Source of the DNA: Siphonodentalium dalli
Taxonomy: Eukaryota; Mollusca; Scaphopoda; Gadilida; Siphonodentaliidae
NCBI GenBank assembly: GCA_032622095.1
Contig: CP136069.1
Coordinates: 124,297,950 to 124,361,949 of the forward strand
Reading direction: 5' to 3'
Length of the DNA: 64,000 nt
A program made the translations under genes and the position numbers. Positions 36,646-48,748 of this stretch are shown here, piece after piece. Below the pieces are notes generated by a model, which did not search any database, was not told the DNA's origin, and saw only the letters and a program-made list of their open reading frames with translations. Every line of letters starts with the position of its first letter. Position 1 is the first letter of the stretch.

Positions 36646-36913
36646 AAATGACGTGGCGGCTCTACGCTCCCGTAACTTCATGTTGAGTCAAGATTTTTAA
36701 ACTATTGAACCATTTTTTCCAAATTCGGAGAGGGTGAGACGCCCTGTCACCACGAACCACGCCTTGTATAGTCAATTCAATTCAATTCATTTACTGTTTT
36801 GTCTTCAATTATTAAAAAAAAATAGACAATACATAAACATTTAATAATCAATATTGTTATGTACAAATGTAACAGTCTCCCCTCAGTAGGCTACACAATA
36901 ATGTTATAGATAC

Positions 36914-37250
36914 TAACTAGCTGATGTGCCCTACTTCATCCGGGCTAGTTATGGATTTCTTTGTGATCGCCTCCGTCTGGGCAGAATATAAACGTATGGA
37001 CAAACTCTTGTTCGATCGGTCCAGAAACATGCCTATATGGGCCTATATGAGCGATGTCAAGGTCATGGTCGCACGTGAAACTGGACACGCCCATATTGTT
37101 CCCGGGATCAAAGTAGGCCTACATACCAAATTTGAGACAGATCGGTCGAGCAGTTTTCGAGTCTATAACACACATACATAATAATACACATACATACATA
37201 CATACATACATACGTACGTACGTACGTACGTACATACATACATACATAAG
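36914..37250 (+). mobile_element. Retroelement fragment with ACAT microsatellite tail
   Basis: Starts AACTAGCTGATGTGCCCTAC, includes ATCGGTCGAGCAGTTTTCGA near its end, and passes into (ACAT)n/(ACGT)n at 37180-37250. An inverted relative is at 39798-40080. The organisation (defined start, microsatellite 3' tail) suggests an RTE-like or SINE-like non-LTR element, but Penelope-like origin is not excluded. An 85-codon open frame here is unrecognised. Confidence 0.5.
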
Positions 37251-37978
37251 TTCCAAAATATATAATAGATATATTCAAATCGTATTCTATGTTCATATAC
37301 TTCTCCCGGGGTCCATATCCATAGAGTATCTAATATATGCTTTAACTAAAGTCATTGTGTATACGCATACACGTCCTATGCAGTACATCGCACCTATATG
37401 CGTCTAATATTTTTGCGCGGGTGTGGGGGCGACTATACCCCGTCATGCATGTGATGTTTCCCGCTCATGGGTACTGCTGAATCAATTTATAAATAGTCAG
37501 TGCGGATGGCCCACTACGTAATTGCATTCGACAAAAAAGAGGAAAACATATATATTATAATCTCGGTTTAGACTGGAAAGATCAATATTAAAACCAATAT
37601 TATCTGATCAAGACGTCGGTTCCGCGGAGTAAAAAGGCTATATGGGCAAACAGTATTACACAGATAAGCAGCGTAAAAAGCAATAATTTAAATACAAATT
37701 GGCGGGGGAGGGCAAAATTCCCATACATAGGTCATGATATAACATGTTCAAAGATCGATTCCAATCCCACGATTAATGTCGGAGTATAATTGTATTTCGC
37801 GGCATTTTTATCATACAACTGAAGCACTTGTGTCGCTCTCGTAAACAATTGTCAATATTTTAATGTCAATATTTCCTTTGTGGAAATAATACTTATATTT
37901 ATACTGAGATATTAAGCTCGCGTCCGCAGCAGCACGAATATGCTCAATCACGATTTACCGATATCTGATTTCGATTTA

Positions 37979-38330
37979 TTAAGGGGCACTTTACACTAAA
38001 TTAGATCATTTATGGGACCATCTCCTTTTATAATCAACACAATCTATGCAACAAATGAATGAATTTGCCTTTTTAGTGAGCCATGGATTAGTGAAAAATA
38101 CACTCTGAAAATGCAAACAACACGGTAATTATAATGAAAATGAATTTATGACTCCATGCAGTCAAAAATTCATTTTCATTATAATTATATATACCGTGTT
38201 GATGTAGAGCACATGGTGTATTTTGCACTAATCCATGGCTCAAATGCATTCAATTGTTGCATATATTCTGTTGAATATAAAAGGAGATTGTTCCATAAAT
38301 GGCCGGATTTAGTGTACAGTACCCCTTTAA
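37979..38330. mobile_element. 352-bp TTAA hairpin MITE
   Basis: TTAA lies at both ends. The ends TTAAGGGGCACTTTACACTA and complement TAGTGTACAGTACCCCTTTAA begin arms of about 165 bp that pair through to the centre near 38153 (inner AACACGGTAATTATAATGAA). A single-arm relative is near 7098-7185. TTAA duplication suggests piggyBac-type mobilisation. Confidence 0.8.
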
Positions 38331-38608
38331 TGTCAATCTGGTGGAAAAAGTTCAATTGTTGGCAAGGTCGTATATATGAACTAGAACCCTAATATGGTCC
38401 TATTGTAATAATTATACATGGGACATTCGGGAGTCTCCAAAATAATCGGGGGGGGTGGCGTTAATTAGAATTCCCGACTGCGCCCCCACCCCATGCTCGC
38501 ATGAACCAGGCCCAACTCAAACTATTAGAATAATAGCAACCTATTTTGTTCTGAAATTACCAATTGATGCTGTCAGGCATGTAATTTCCAACTATTGAAC
38601 ATTTTGTC

Positions 38609-38945
38609 TAAACCCTAACTCTGACCCTAATCCTAGCACTAACCATAACACTGTCCCTAAACTATAACCCTGACCCTATATAACTCTTAGCCTAACCCTG
38701 AGCCTAATCCTAACTCAAATCTTAACCCTAGCCCTAACCTTATCACTAACCATAACCCTATCCCTAATCATGTAGCCCTAGCCATGTAACCACAACCCTA
38801 ACCCTGACCCTAATCATAACCCAAAGCCTAGCCCTAATCATAGCACTAACCATAACAATATCCATAACCCTATAACCCTAACCCTATAACCCTAACCCTA
38901 ACCCTAATCCTAACCAAAACCCAAACACTATCCCTAACCATAGCA
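38609..38945 (-). repeat. Interstitial telomere-like repeat
   Basis: About 340 bp of degenerate CCCTAA on the plus strand (TTAGGG on the minus), with variants such as CCATAACCCTATCCCTAATC and runs of perfect CCCTAACCCTAACCC near 38890. Degeneracy argues against a chromosome end; an old telomere insertion or repair scar is more likely. Confidence 0.85.
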
Positions 38946-39038
38946 CAGTGATATCCAACATGCGTATATCAGAGGTCCGTTAAATGTCAAATCAATCCAG
39001 ATATTTCGAAATTTCTCGCAGTCTTAAAATGCAATACA

Positions 39039-39437
39039 TTAACCCCTTACCCAACAAACCGGTCAAAACCGGCTAAATAAAGCTTCAACAGCCTAAAATA
39101 TCTTCGGTCTGTCTCAATAGAACCATACAAATATGGATATCATTGGAACCGGCTCCTTGACCACATTGTGATAGTTACAGTTATGCCCTGTGCCAATGCA
39201 TTCTCTTATATATGCGAGTCGACCATAGGTCGCCTCGCATATATAAGAGAATGCATTGGCATAAAAAAAACCTTTTGTTAACACTTTTTACCATTTTTTC
39301 TTACATTTTTAACAATTTTATAATTTTTAATGTGTTAAGCCAATGCATTCTCTTATATATGCGAGGCGACCTATGGTCGACTCGCATATATAAGAGAATG
39401 CATTGGCACAGGGCCCTTCTGTTGGGTAAAGGGTTAA
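39039..39437 (+). mobile_element. Double-hairpin TTAA MITE, family B, copy 2
   Basis: TTAA at both ends with TTAACCCCTTACCCAACAAA and TCTGTTGGGTAAAGGGTTAA. The first 160 bp are nearly identical to 28462-28850, indicating recent amplification. Complete double-hairpin core. Confidence 0.9.
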
Positions 39438-39797
39438 ACGATCGTATCATCACTTTACCTGTATCTGTCAAGGTAAGTGATTTATCATTTTAAAGACAGA
39501 TTAATCGCGGACATGTCAGATAATTAATCATTTTCATGGGTTCACGTGCATTACCGGGCTCCACGTGTACAAGTATAGCACGTCTTTTGAATGAAAGTCC
39601 GTAATTGAAGAGTAACGGGAGGGGAATCGGTCCCAACCGATATCCTAAGCTGTTGTGGACCGAGAAGACTTGGTCCACGCGTGTTCGTGCTATTGTAATT
39701 CGAGGCGGAGTGTTAATACACATCTTCAGTTGTCTCTGTTATTTAGTTAAAAACACTTCTTCAAATATCTCCGTTATCGCCTATATAATTTGGAACT

Positions 39798-40080
39798 TAT
39801 GTATGTCTGTCTGTCTGTGTGTATGTGTGTGTTATAGACTCGAAAACTGCTCGAGCGATCCGACTCGAAATTGGTATGTAGGTCTACTTTGATCCGGGGA
39901 ACAATATGGTGGGTCAAATTTCACGTGCGACCATGTCCTTGACCTTGACCTTGATCTCACTCATATACGCTCATATAGGCATGTTTCTGGATCGATCGTC
40001 GCTGTATATTCTGCCCAGACGGATGCGATCACAAAGAAAGCCCTAAATAGCCCGGACGAAGTCGGGCACATCAGCTAGTT
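39798..40080 (-). mobile_element. Retroelement fragment, inverted partner of 36914
   Basis: Read on the minus strand it starts AACTAGCTGATGTGCCCGAC, ends GATCGCTCGAGCAGTTTTCG, then passes into an ACAC/ACAG microsatellite. Tail-to-tail with the 36.9-kb copy; the intervening 2.5 kb holds the telomere-like array and two MITEs. Confidence 0.5.
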
Positions 40081-40576
40081 CGTCAATAATGATATCAATA
40101 TCAATCGCTATGTAATATAGTGTATTTCGATATTTCACTGTATTTCCTATCTCTATATTTCGCTCTATTTCGCCATTTCGCTGCATAAATTTTCTATTCT
40201 GCTATTTCGCTGGGTTTCCTATTTCGCTTTTTCTTTGTATTTCATATTTCGATAATTCGATATATTTCAGGGATGTCCTATATTCTGATATTTGATCGAC
40301 ATCCCGTGTCACGTGTTACTGAGATTAACTATCATTATATACCTCATCGTGAACCCCGATTATATATTGATTGATATATAATCTTTGGAGTAATTGGCTG
40401 CCAAGTAATGCACGTAGTTGTTTGAAAAACATGTTGCTACTCGTTTGCGCGAAATTATGATGTTCATCGTTGCGCTAAATGAGGATGTCTCCCGGCCTAG
40501 AATTACAGTACTATTCTATACGCGTATACAAAATATTACTTCTGTCCACCCACAGTGATCATATAACACAACAAAG

Positions 40577-40790
40577 TTAACCCTTCCATGACTGGAGCTT
40601 CCTGAAATTTTTAGAAAACCATGTGCCAATGCATTCTCCAATAGGGAGCTTCGCATATAAGAGAATACATTGGCCTAACAATATTTACCTTGGCCTCGTA
40701 CTCCTATGGGAGAATCGTATATATAAGAGAATGCACTGGCACGGGATCTTTAATGCTGCACCAGCGCAGCTCCCGTCATGAAAGGGATAA
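40577..40790 (+). mobile_element. Family A MITE with internal deletions
   Basis: The ends TTAACCCTTCCATGACTGGA and CTCCCGTCATGAAAGGGATAA are well kept, but both hairpins have lost part of an arm (for example GCATTCTCCAATAGGGAGCT). Confidence 0.8.
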
Positions 40791-41760
40791 GAAGTATACA
40801 ATGTGAACATGCAATGTCGGAACATTCAAGTTAATTAGTCCATTTAATTTACATCTTGGTGTTTTTGGACTTCATGCGCGCTGGTCAAAAGGAAGTTGTT
40901 CATGCAATATTCCATGTAACCACATGGAACGAACCGGTTAATTTGATACAGCGGACAAGAGGATATCACGGGATTGAATGCCTATATAGAGATAGTTATA
41001 GAGAGTATAGTTGGTCGCGAATTGTGTATTGTGAATTAGTTAGTATCGACGGGTACACATATTTATTTCATGCTCTAATAACAGTTAACAGTTAAAGGGG
41101 TGAATATTGTTTACCGGTTAAAATAATACAAAATACAAGTCGTGGTTATTTCACACTGAGATGATAATTTTCACACCTTTGCTGAAGTAATGTCAAGAGT
41201 TTCAACATATCAAATTGTATGATACTGAATCACATAAAATATGCTATATATAAAATGCTATATGCTATATATAATGATGCTATATATAAAAGCGGCGTAA
41301 AAGCTTTATTGTTGAACCCAGAATACCGGTTAAAATTGTTATATGAATCCAGGTTACCAGTTAACAGAGGTGGATATATGAGTCATGCGTATAAACCATG
41401 GCATAGTTTTCTTGTAATGAATTACAAACTACTGAAAATTATTATACTAATTATTGTGAACCAGCATTTGTAATGTCGAATTGTTTCCTACCAGTAACAT
41501 CTAATTGGAATACGAGGAAATGATTCTGCAAATCCTCCCTGTTGTGTTATGGAACTATACCATTTGCTACTCGCCAATTTACCGAAGATTTTTATTGAAG
41601 ATTTAATAACATGTGTAGTTACAATTAATCGTCAGATTATGTGGATTCTTACTACTAAACGGGTTTGATAGTTCTCGGGGACACAAGCGCTGTTGAAATT
41701 TCACCCCCCCCCCCCCAAACGGATCACTATTGTAAATATGTTTCAAAGTATTGACCCCTG
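40791..41760. other. No gene supported
   Basis: Intronic sequence with two unrecognised plus-strand frames (40856-41095, 41219-41473). The second lies in repeats of CTATATATAAAATG. Confidence 0.4.
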
Positions 41761-43590
41761 GGGCCTATACTATAGAATACAATTTTTGTAATATCAGCGT
41801 TAATTTGTGATTTACAAATTTTGTAATACATATTTTGTGTTCTATAGTATTCGACTGTATTTCTATCAGTGTATTTCTTTCATTGTAGATTGAAACTCAA
41901 CATATGCCCAAAACTCTTTATATGCAAAATACATTGACATTCAATGACTTATATGATCTTTTTTGGCGAACCATCTATATACCGGGATTCACTTGACCGG
42001 AAAATCTTTGCATTTGGTGGAGAAAAAGGGGGCCTGAAAGTTTCATCTGTTCATGTTTTCATAGTACTCGAACGCTACGGCTTTGTAATATGTAAAAATT
42101 CGCAATACGGAATGATAAAGTACGGGCTAAGCGGGTTCTATAGTACAGCGATAATACTATTTTTGTAAAAATTCCGTTTTAGATTACAACGGCATAGGCT
42201 ACATAACTGATTTTTCACGCCGTGACCACGACGATGATCCGTGCGGATAAGTTTGAGTGCGATTAGCTGGGTACATGTTCTTTGTAATGCAGTCACGGAA
42301 TCTCAATTGTTAACCCATTGAGGTGGTTTACGCTCAATGGAGTTGAAAGGAGATTTTAATTATGAACGGAATTAAAGAGTTAAAGTTGTGGGGCTTGGGC
42401 TCAAAACGTATAAACGATCTTTGTGCGAAGGTACACGGATACGCGGTGAATCGGGGGTGGTGGCATTTCGTGTTGAAACAGTTACTGATAATTTCAGGCT
42501 AAGTTGCGTTAAGAATCAGTGGACCCCAAATATTTACCATGACATTATGAAACATATTTGAACCGCATGGCATTTGTGTGCTCAAGAAGTGTGCATTCAC
42601 CTTGTGGTCTAAACAATTTAATTTGGCCAATAGTGCCGCACAGAATGTTCCATGAGTGAATTCTTAGAAAAAAATCGGGGTCTCATGATCCTTAACTTAC
42701 CAATGTAGTAGTGCGTGTTGGTTATAAACCAAATGTCATATGTTGACCTAAATTCAGCCGCTTAGTTGGGTATAAATGGAATGTACCATTAATTAGGTAT
42801 AGTTTAAGTAGATGGTGCTATATATATGTTTTAAAATCGAGGTTGGATGTCCCCGGAGATCCTGGACGAGGGAGTGTTCGTCCACATTGGAATTTCCAAA
42901 TGAACACCCATCCTTGACACTGGTCGAAAAAACCAAGTCAGAGAACAGCCATTGCACCCCATCATGGGTTTGAATTTTCCCAGATGCATTGTACCTCAAC
43001 CTTTTCAACTATTAAGGTCTAGATGTTCCCACTTCTAATATTTCAGCCGCTGTCCCAGCCCTAAGCTAGCTAGACAAATCAGGTTCCATCCTTGGTAATA
43101 TTGCGATATAAAGTTGATGTGGCCATTTGAAGGGCAACCGATATGTGTGCTTGCCGACCCTTTTCGAAAAACCGTTAATATCAAATGTTTCATGTTACAT
43201 GTTTATGTAACATAAACCATCTGAAAATGGTAAATATTCCATACGATACCGAAGGAATTACTTTTCATCGTGCGCAATTGTGGTCAAAATAACCCAAGTA
43301 TAGGAAACTAGTCACACATTATGTACCTTTATTCATCAACTAAATCACTCACCAACTGACACAAATAGGCATTGCCATATCATTCGCATATATCATTAGA
43401 GTAATTTCCCTTGATAAAATCACAAATGTTTAGATGTGCGTTTGACGAACGGTACTCGATTTGCCGTCTTTTTGTGATTTACAAGAAATCGCGTTAGCTG
43501 CTAGATTACAGTGGTCCATAGTACTCGACACCTTCTGTACGGCTCAAATAAGCCTGCTATTACAAAAAATGTATTCTATAGTATAGGCCC
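41761..43590. mobile_element. 1.8-kb DNA transposon with GGGCCTATAC ends
   Basis: GGGCCTATACTATAGAATAC and about 12 more bases at 41761 are inverted at 43590. CTG lies immediately outside both ends and may be a 3-bp target duplication. The left subterminal region folds again (TTTGTAATA / TATTACAAA blocks, CTATAGTATTCGACTG). Short internal frames at 41944-42168 and 42793-43008 are unrecognised, so it appears non-autonomous; a 3-bp duplication points weakly to PIF/Harbinger. Confidence 0.7.
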
Positions 43591-46500
43591 CTGATATCCA
43601 ATTCAATAGTGCACACACACATGAATTGATGATTATCGCATATGATTGAAGACTAATCAATTTCGCCGATATTACCAAGTGCACGCTGCACTTTCTGGTG
43701 GCCCAGATCGAAATCTGGGTCCTTAAGACCTTGTACCAAGACGTCCCGGACAAGCCTCCCTGAACGCGCCACCCCCGACAATCTCATGCAGTCTACTGTC
43801 TCTAATAGAATAGACACACTAGCAATGCAGGGGAATCGATCATAGCCCAGCGCACTTATAACTAATTCCTACGCGGACGAAATGTCAACTTACAAATTAC
43901 ATTATTCAATTTATTAGTCCAAATCATCGTAAATTGATTTTTGCGATGGGTACTATATAGTATTGTGTTATAACAGACGGATGTGTTTGAGACATACTTC
44001 TTGTTTTATATCAATATTAAGACAAGCTAATCCAAGACACGAGATAACCGTCTGCAAATATTGCCAGAAAGGGGAGATCTGTTTGAGAAATGGATGCTGG
44101 TTATTGTGCAATTTCAAGGAGTGTAAATTCTATTTGAATGGACAATTTGTGTGGAGCGCTCCTCGCAAAATTGTTCGTATATATGATGGTGTTAACCCAG
44201 GCTTTCCGCCAGGTTTTGGGGAACGGGTCCTGTATCCGCCGAGGGGGAAATGCAGTCAATGTTTTCAATGTCGTGGAAACACTAGTGGACATTCTTTTGT
44301 TGTATCGGCCAATAGAAGAATCAGAAAGTAGATTTGCTAATCGTTTAGCATCCATTTTCTACCCAAGTTACTATGCTATCAACCGCAATAACTTTAAAAC
44401 CTAGAAAATTTATTAGATAAAAATTAATTGCCAGGTTAATGTCACCGGTAGTGAAGGCCTTGCGTTGTTCCCAATATACGGAAACGCACCCGTTGAAGTT
44501 ACACGACTCAAAATTCAAGACTCGGCATATAGTTCGGATGCATAACGTGCCGGAATATATTACTCAGCAGATAGACGATTAGCAGGTTGGAAGCAATGAA
44601 GGAATAGAATAAAGGCGCAATGTTTTAGTTCTAAATATCAAGCTAAATTATAATAAACATAGATAAGATGCTTTGAAAAAAATGGAGTGATATATATATT
44701 TTACGACATGAAGATAGAATCAGTGGGTATGATTAAATTATCGGTAGTCATTTTTCGTAACCTAACCGCAGCAACATAACCAGCGGACTCCAATTTGTCT
44801 CCAAAGCATGTGTTCTAGCTATGTCGGGTGTTACCACTTCCTCAGTTCATCTAACTGTGTCTGCAGGTTGGAGCTAGCGTGCAACGTGCAGAGCCGTGTG
44901 TGCTCGTTCAGAATCCGGAGCACTTCAGTAAAAACTAAATAAAGTGTACTCTATATTCTAAATGGAACACATCGACCCTGCCTACAGACATACTGACATC
45001 CAACTTTTAGTGTTAGATCGGTCCGAGTGTGTATTCTCGCTAGAATTTCAAATAAAGTTGACAACTATTTAAATTTCTTAGCGCTGTCCCAACAAAATTG
45101 AGAAGTAAACATCTTTATACATATGGAATATGTCCTGTGGTATGACAGAAGGGGAAAAATTGGCTTGGGGGATGGAACCCTTAAAGGGACCCCATGCCCT
45201 ACTAGCGGAAAGCCTGGAACTTAACCCCTCTTTTGGTACCCGGGATACGTGACGTTTCATTATACCCATCTGTTAACTGGTACTCGGGATGCAATTGCCC
45301 GATTAAACAAGTTGTCATGATTGAACACAAAGGCTGGTACGCAGATTTTATAGCACAACATTATATCAATTCTGATTATTTTCCAGCCAAAATAACATAT
45401 TTTGATGTAATTAAGTCTAAAGGCCCTTGATATTTTGAAGTTGTTGACACTACTTCAACATATATGTGAAATATATGATATGTGTGTACAATTATTAAGT
45501 TTTTCTATTTATCCGCCCCTGTTTGTCTTACAGGTGCCACATAAGATCGGACACCGAATAGGTCACAAGTTTCGAATACAATTTCCCTATTAGCAGGAGG
45601 CGAATAAATAGCACATTGAATTGCAATTAGCCATATTCATATATATATATATATATATCACTGAGTCTTCAACCAAATAATACGATGAATATAACCATAA
45701 AAACACATTTCAGAAACGTCCTTTTAATTAATATTCACTGTTAATACATTAAATAGCGTGAAGTAAGCGAAACGCTCAACATGGTCGACTGTGATTTTTT
45801 TCGCGGTGATCCACGGTGAGGTAGCAATAAACGATTTCTAGCAATTTTGCCAACATGGGAGGGGAACTGTACTTCAAATCTATGCTGAGTCATTATCTTT
45901 GGCATAGGTGCCATGAAGCATGTTTTAATTTCGACAGAAATTTTAAGTGTTATCATATGTCTGTACTTTAGCTTCTTTGTAAAAAATTTCATTGAGTTAT
46001 GCCCCTTGGTTTGCACACACAAAACGCTCAATTTTACCCATTTTTTATTCAAATTGACCATTTTCAACCTAAAAACAGCCCATGATAGAGGGAATGTTAG
46101 TATATAGCTTCTTCCACATTATAGAGCTATGTTAGAGCTGAGAAATATATAATTGAAATAGGAAAAAAAGTTATCGTATCAATTTGAAAAAAAATGTCGT
46201 GCAAGCCCAGATGACAGAATTCAGGGGAGAGAAATCGGGCTATTTTCCTGTAAACAATAGCACAGAGTTGGCCTTCACTGAATACGAAAATCCTGTTGCG
46301 TATCCAAATTTTCCACTTTTATTGAGAACTTTCCCAGTTTTATAAAATAATTGAACCTTCAAACCAGTAATGGCACATATAACACAGCCTACATTTGCTG
46401 TTGTGCCCCCCCCCCCAGATACTTATTTTTCTATTTTTCAGACCCCCTACAACCAGATAAATCGTGTATTGCTACCCGAACTTGTGTGGAGCGGATTAAT

Positions 46501-47662
46501 ATGAATCAACATAAATTGTGTAGATTTCAAAGCCCTAGAATCATTGAGATCAACTGGGAATCGCCTCAAAAGACCGGCCACTATACTTATAATATGTTTT
46601 TACGCCATTTCGAATTATTGTATAACAGTATTAACTAAATCTTGATAATTATCTTTTCTTGATTTGTTCAAACTTTTAAAGGGGACGTTTACAGTATCCC
46701 TTTAATGACCCCGAAAATGACAATTTGTGGAAATTGTAGACGTATGGGAAGCGATGCGATCGAATATAGCGATGTTTGTATAAAACAGCTCCCACTGTGT
46801 TTATTTCACCGTGTAGATAGATAGTTTAGCATATCATATAGTACATGTATAGGTGGGAAAATAAATAAATATCTGTACACTGCATCCATATTATCTGGGC
46901 GAAGCCATGGCCATGCATGTTGGTCGTCTTGATGGCAACGCCCAGGCATCTTAGCACAATATAAGCGCTCGCTTACCATTGCCACTCAAACTGTCGCTGG
47001 TTAGTGGGTCACCGTGAATCCCTATCCCAATAAAATCGTAGCGGTGTTGAGTGTTTTGCTTATCACACACGTACTGAACAAAGAAGCCATACACGCTCTG
47101 TATAATTTATGTTTTATTTTGAATGTTTTGTCTTCGACTAAATAGCTGATAAAACTTTCTCTGTTGAAAGTCGATAACACCCTTTATAGATCCCACTTCC
47201 GAGAAAACGGGACTACCAGGTAATCGAGTTTGTAAACAAAAATACTTGTGTCACAATGCTCTATAAAACTATTGTTGCAAATATTTCGGCAGTTCGTGAT
47301 GGCGAGATATTTGCAAATTCAAATAGAAGAATGATCATAGATAACAGAAGTAGAAAAGTGCGCAGACTTAGATATTGTTGGCAGTTTATTGAATTTCTAC
47401 TCCCAAGCTTCATAAAAAAAATGAAAAATAGACTGCACTGAACTTGCACTGAATAATGTTACTTCAAGGCATATTTTTAATTGTATTGTATTATCTTATC
47501 TATTGGAAAATGTCAGTGACAAAGACTGAGTTATGTGAAATACTGGTACAGTAACTTTCTATTTTTAACAAATACATGTACCACAACATTGTAACGCTTC
47601 CAGTAACGAGAAGTAATATGATCATAATTATTGCAGCATAAACACACGTTTACTCCGATTGC
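43591..47662. other. Stretch with several unrecognised open frames
   Basis: Plus-strand frames of 61-122 codons at 43963-44331, 45233-45430, 46351-46638 and 47256-47441, and a minus frame at 44101-44355, have somewhat protein-like composition. That at 43963-44331 includes a Cys-rich segment (CKYCQKGEICLRNGC). None shows a known domain or joined splice phases. This may be a decayed element inside the last GRIN3 intron, or chance. Confidence 0.25.
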
Positions 47663-47738
47663 AAAGTGACCATACCAATCAAAGTGACCATACCAATCAA
47701 AGTTACCATACCAATCAAAGTGACCGTACCAATCAAAG
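47663..47738. repeat. 18-bp tandem repeat, about four copies
   Basis: The unit AAAGTGACCATACCAATC repeats with single-base changes. Because 18 is a multiple of three it makes a DWYGHF peptide repeat on the minus strand, which I regard as fortuitous. Confidence 0.8.
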
Positions 47739-48506
47739 GGTAGAGTGCCAAATATTTCCACAACAACTTCATAAAACAAATCCACGGAAATGCATCAAGC
47801 TGTCCGTTGCGGATCCAACTTCAAGTTCGCCAAGTCAAAAATGTCTGCTAATAATTATAATAGTTTGAACGAACTTAAAGTTTATCAAGAAAACACAATT
47901 AAAGTAGACTGTTATGTTAGTTATTTGAAGAAGCAAGGCCGTCGTTTTTATCTGAGATATATCTATAATAACTAGGCATATTGAGCACTAGATTGAAATG
48001 CAACGATAACAGCCATAAATATCAGTGTTTTTACATGCGTGCTAAATTGTTTTGACCACGTGTCTGCTCAATTTCCTTGTATATAGCGCCGTTTTCCTGC
48101 ATGGAGATGTGATCTATAGTGATAATGGACCATCAAAACCTTCCACAAATTGGCTCACAGATTCGACTTCATTATTTTCTGCAATAGTAAACTATCAAAC
48201 AGTAGTTTTATGTTTGCTAACAGCGGTTGATGCATCTTTAATGTATTTTATCTCGTGTCCATGTGGGCTGACCCGCTGTATCTGCTAGTCTCAAAGGTCA
48301 GCCCAATTATTTGTGCCTGTTTTGTGCAGCGAAATTTCTGTGACAGCAACAATTAGAAAAACACAATAATCCATTTCTAGGCTCATAGTTTTTTTTTCAA
48401 ACAAACCATATCCATGCCTCATACTATAATGATGAACAAAATACGATATATATATACATGTATATTTTATAGCCAGCCACTATATAGTAAACAAACGCGC
48501 CCATAC

Positions 48507-48748
48507 TTTCGTAGACGTAGCCATTGCATACCTGACCTGAACACAAATATACCATTCCATTGTACATTTCCATGGACCATGAAAGGGATTACTCGTTCAG
48601 GAGTAAATGTGTTAAGTATTGTCCATACCTTTATTGTACTTTTCATGAATAATCTAGCGAATTCTCTGTTTCTCACGATTCCGATGAGATCCCTGACTGA
48701 ATCATGAGCGGACAGTAACTCATGGCAACGAATACTGCGATGTAGTCT
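48507..48748 (-). CDS. GRIN3: GluN3-like NMDA receptor, exon after M4 (proximal tail)
   Basis: Seen: an acceptor with a good pyrimidine tract (TTCTATCATCTTTACAG) and a likely branch site (CACTAAAC) precede 48748. The exon opens in phase 0 with residues RLHRSIRCHELL, and the frame is open to a donor at 48507 (AAA|GTATGG). Its 242 bases leave two bases, which exactly match the phase needed by the exon at 22148. Known: vertebrate GluN3 continues after its HTSQ motif with RLHRA, so this start aligns directly with the family. Role: proximal cytoplasmic tail. The donor is inferred mainly from phase. An alternative donor after KSTIK (GTATGG) would leave phase 0 and need another exon. Confidence 0.7.

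Noticed and set aside
37108-37407. Frames made of HTYIHTYIRTYV-like repeats
   Set aside because: They translate the ACAT/ACGT microsatellite.
46438-46638. Frame after a good acceptor (CTATTTTTCAG) at about 46441, plus strand
   Set aside because: No partner exon with compatible phase or known domain was found; kept only as part of the unassigned stretch.
46955-46974. 20-base candidate exon on the minus strand with phase fitting the GRIN3 gap
   Set aside because: The acceptor has a poor pyrimidine tract and the peptide does not match GluN3, unlike the exon at 48507-48748.
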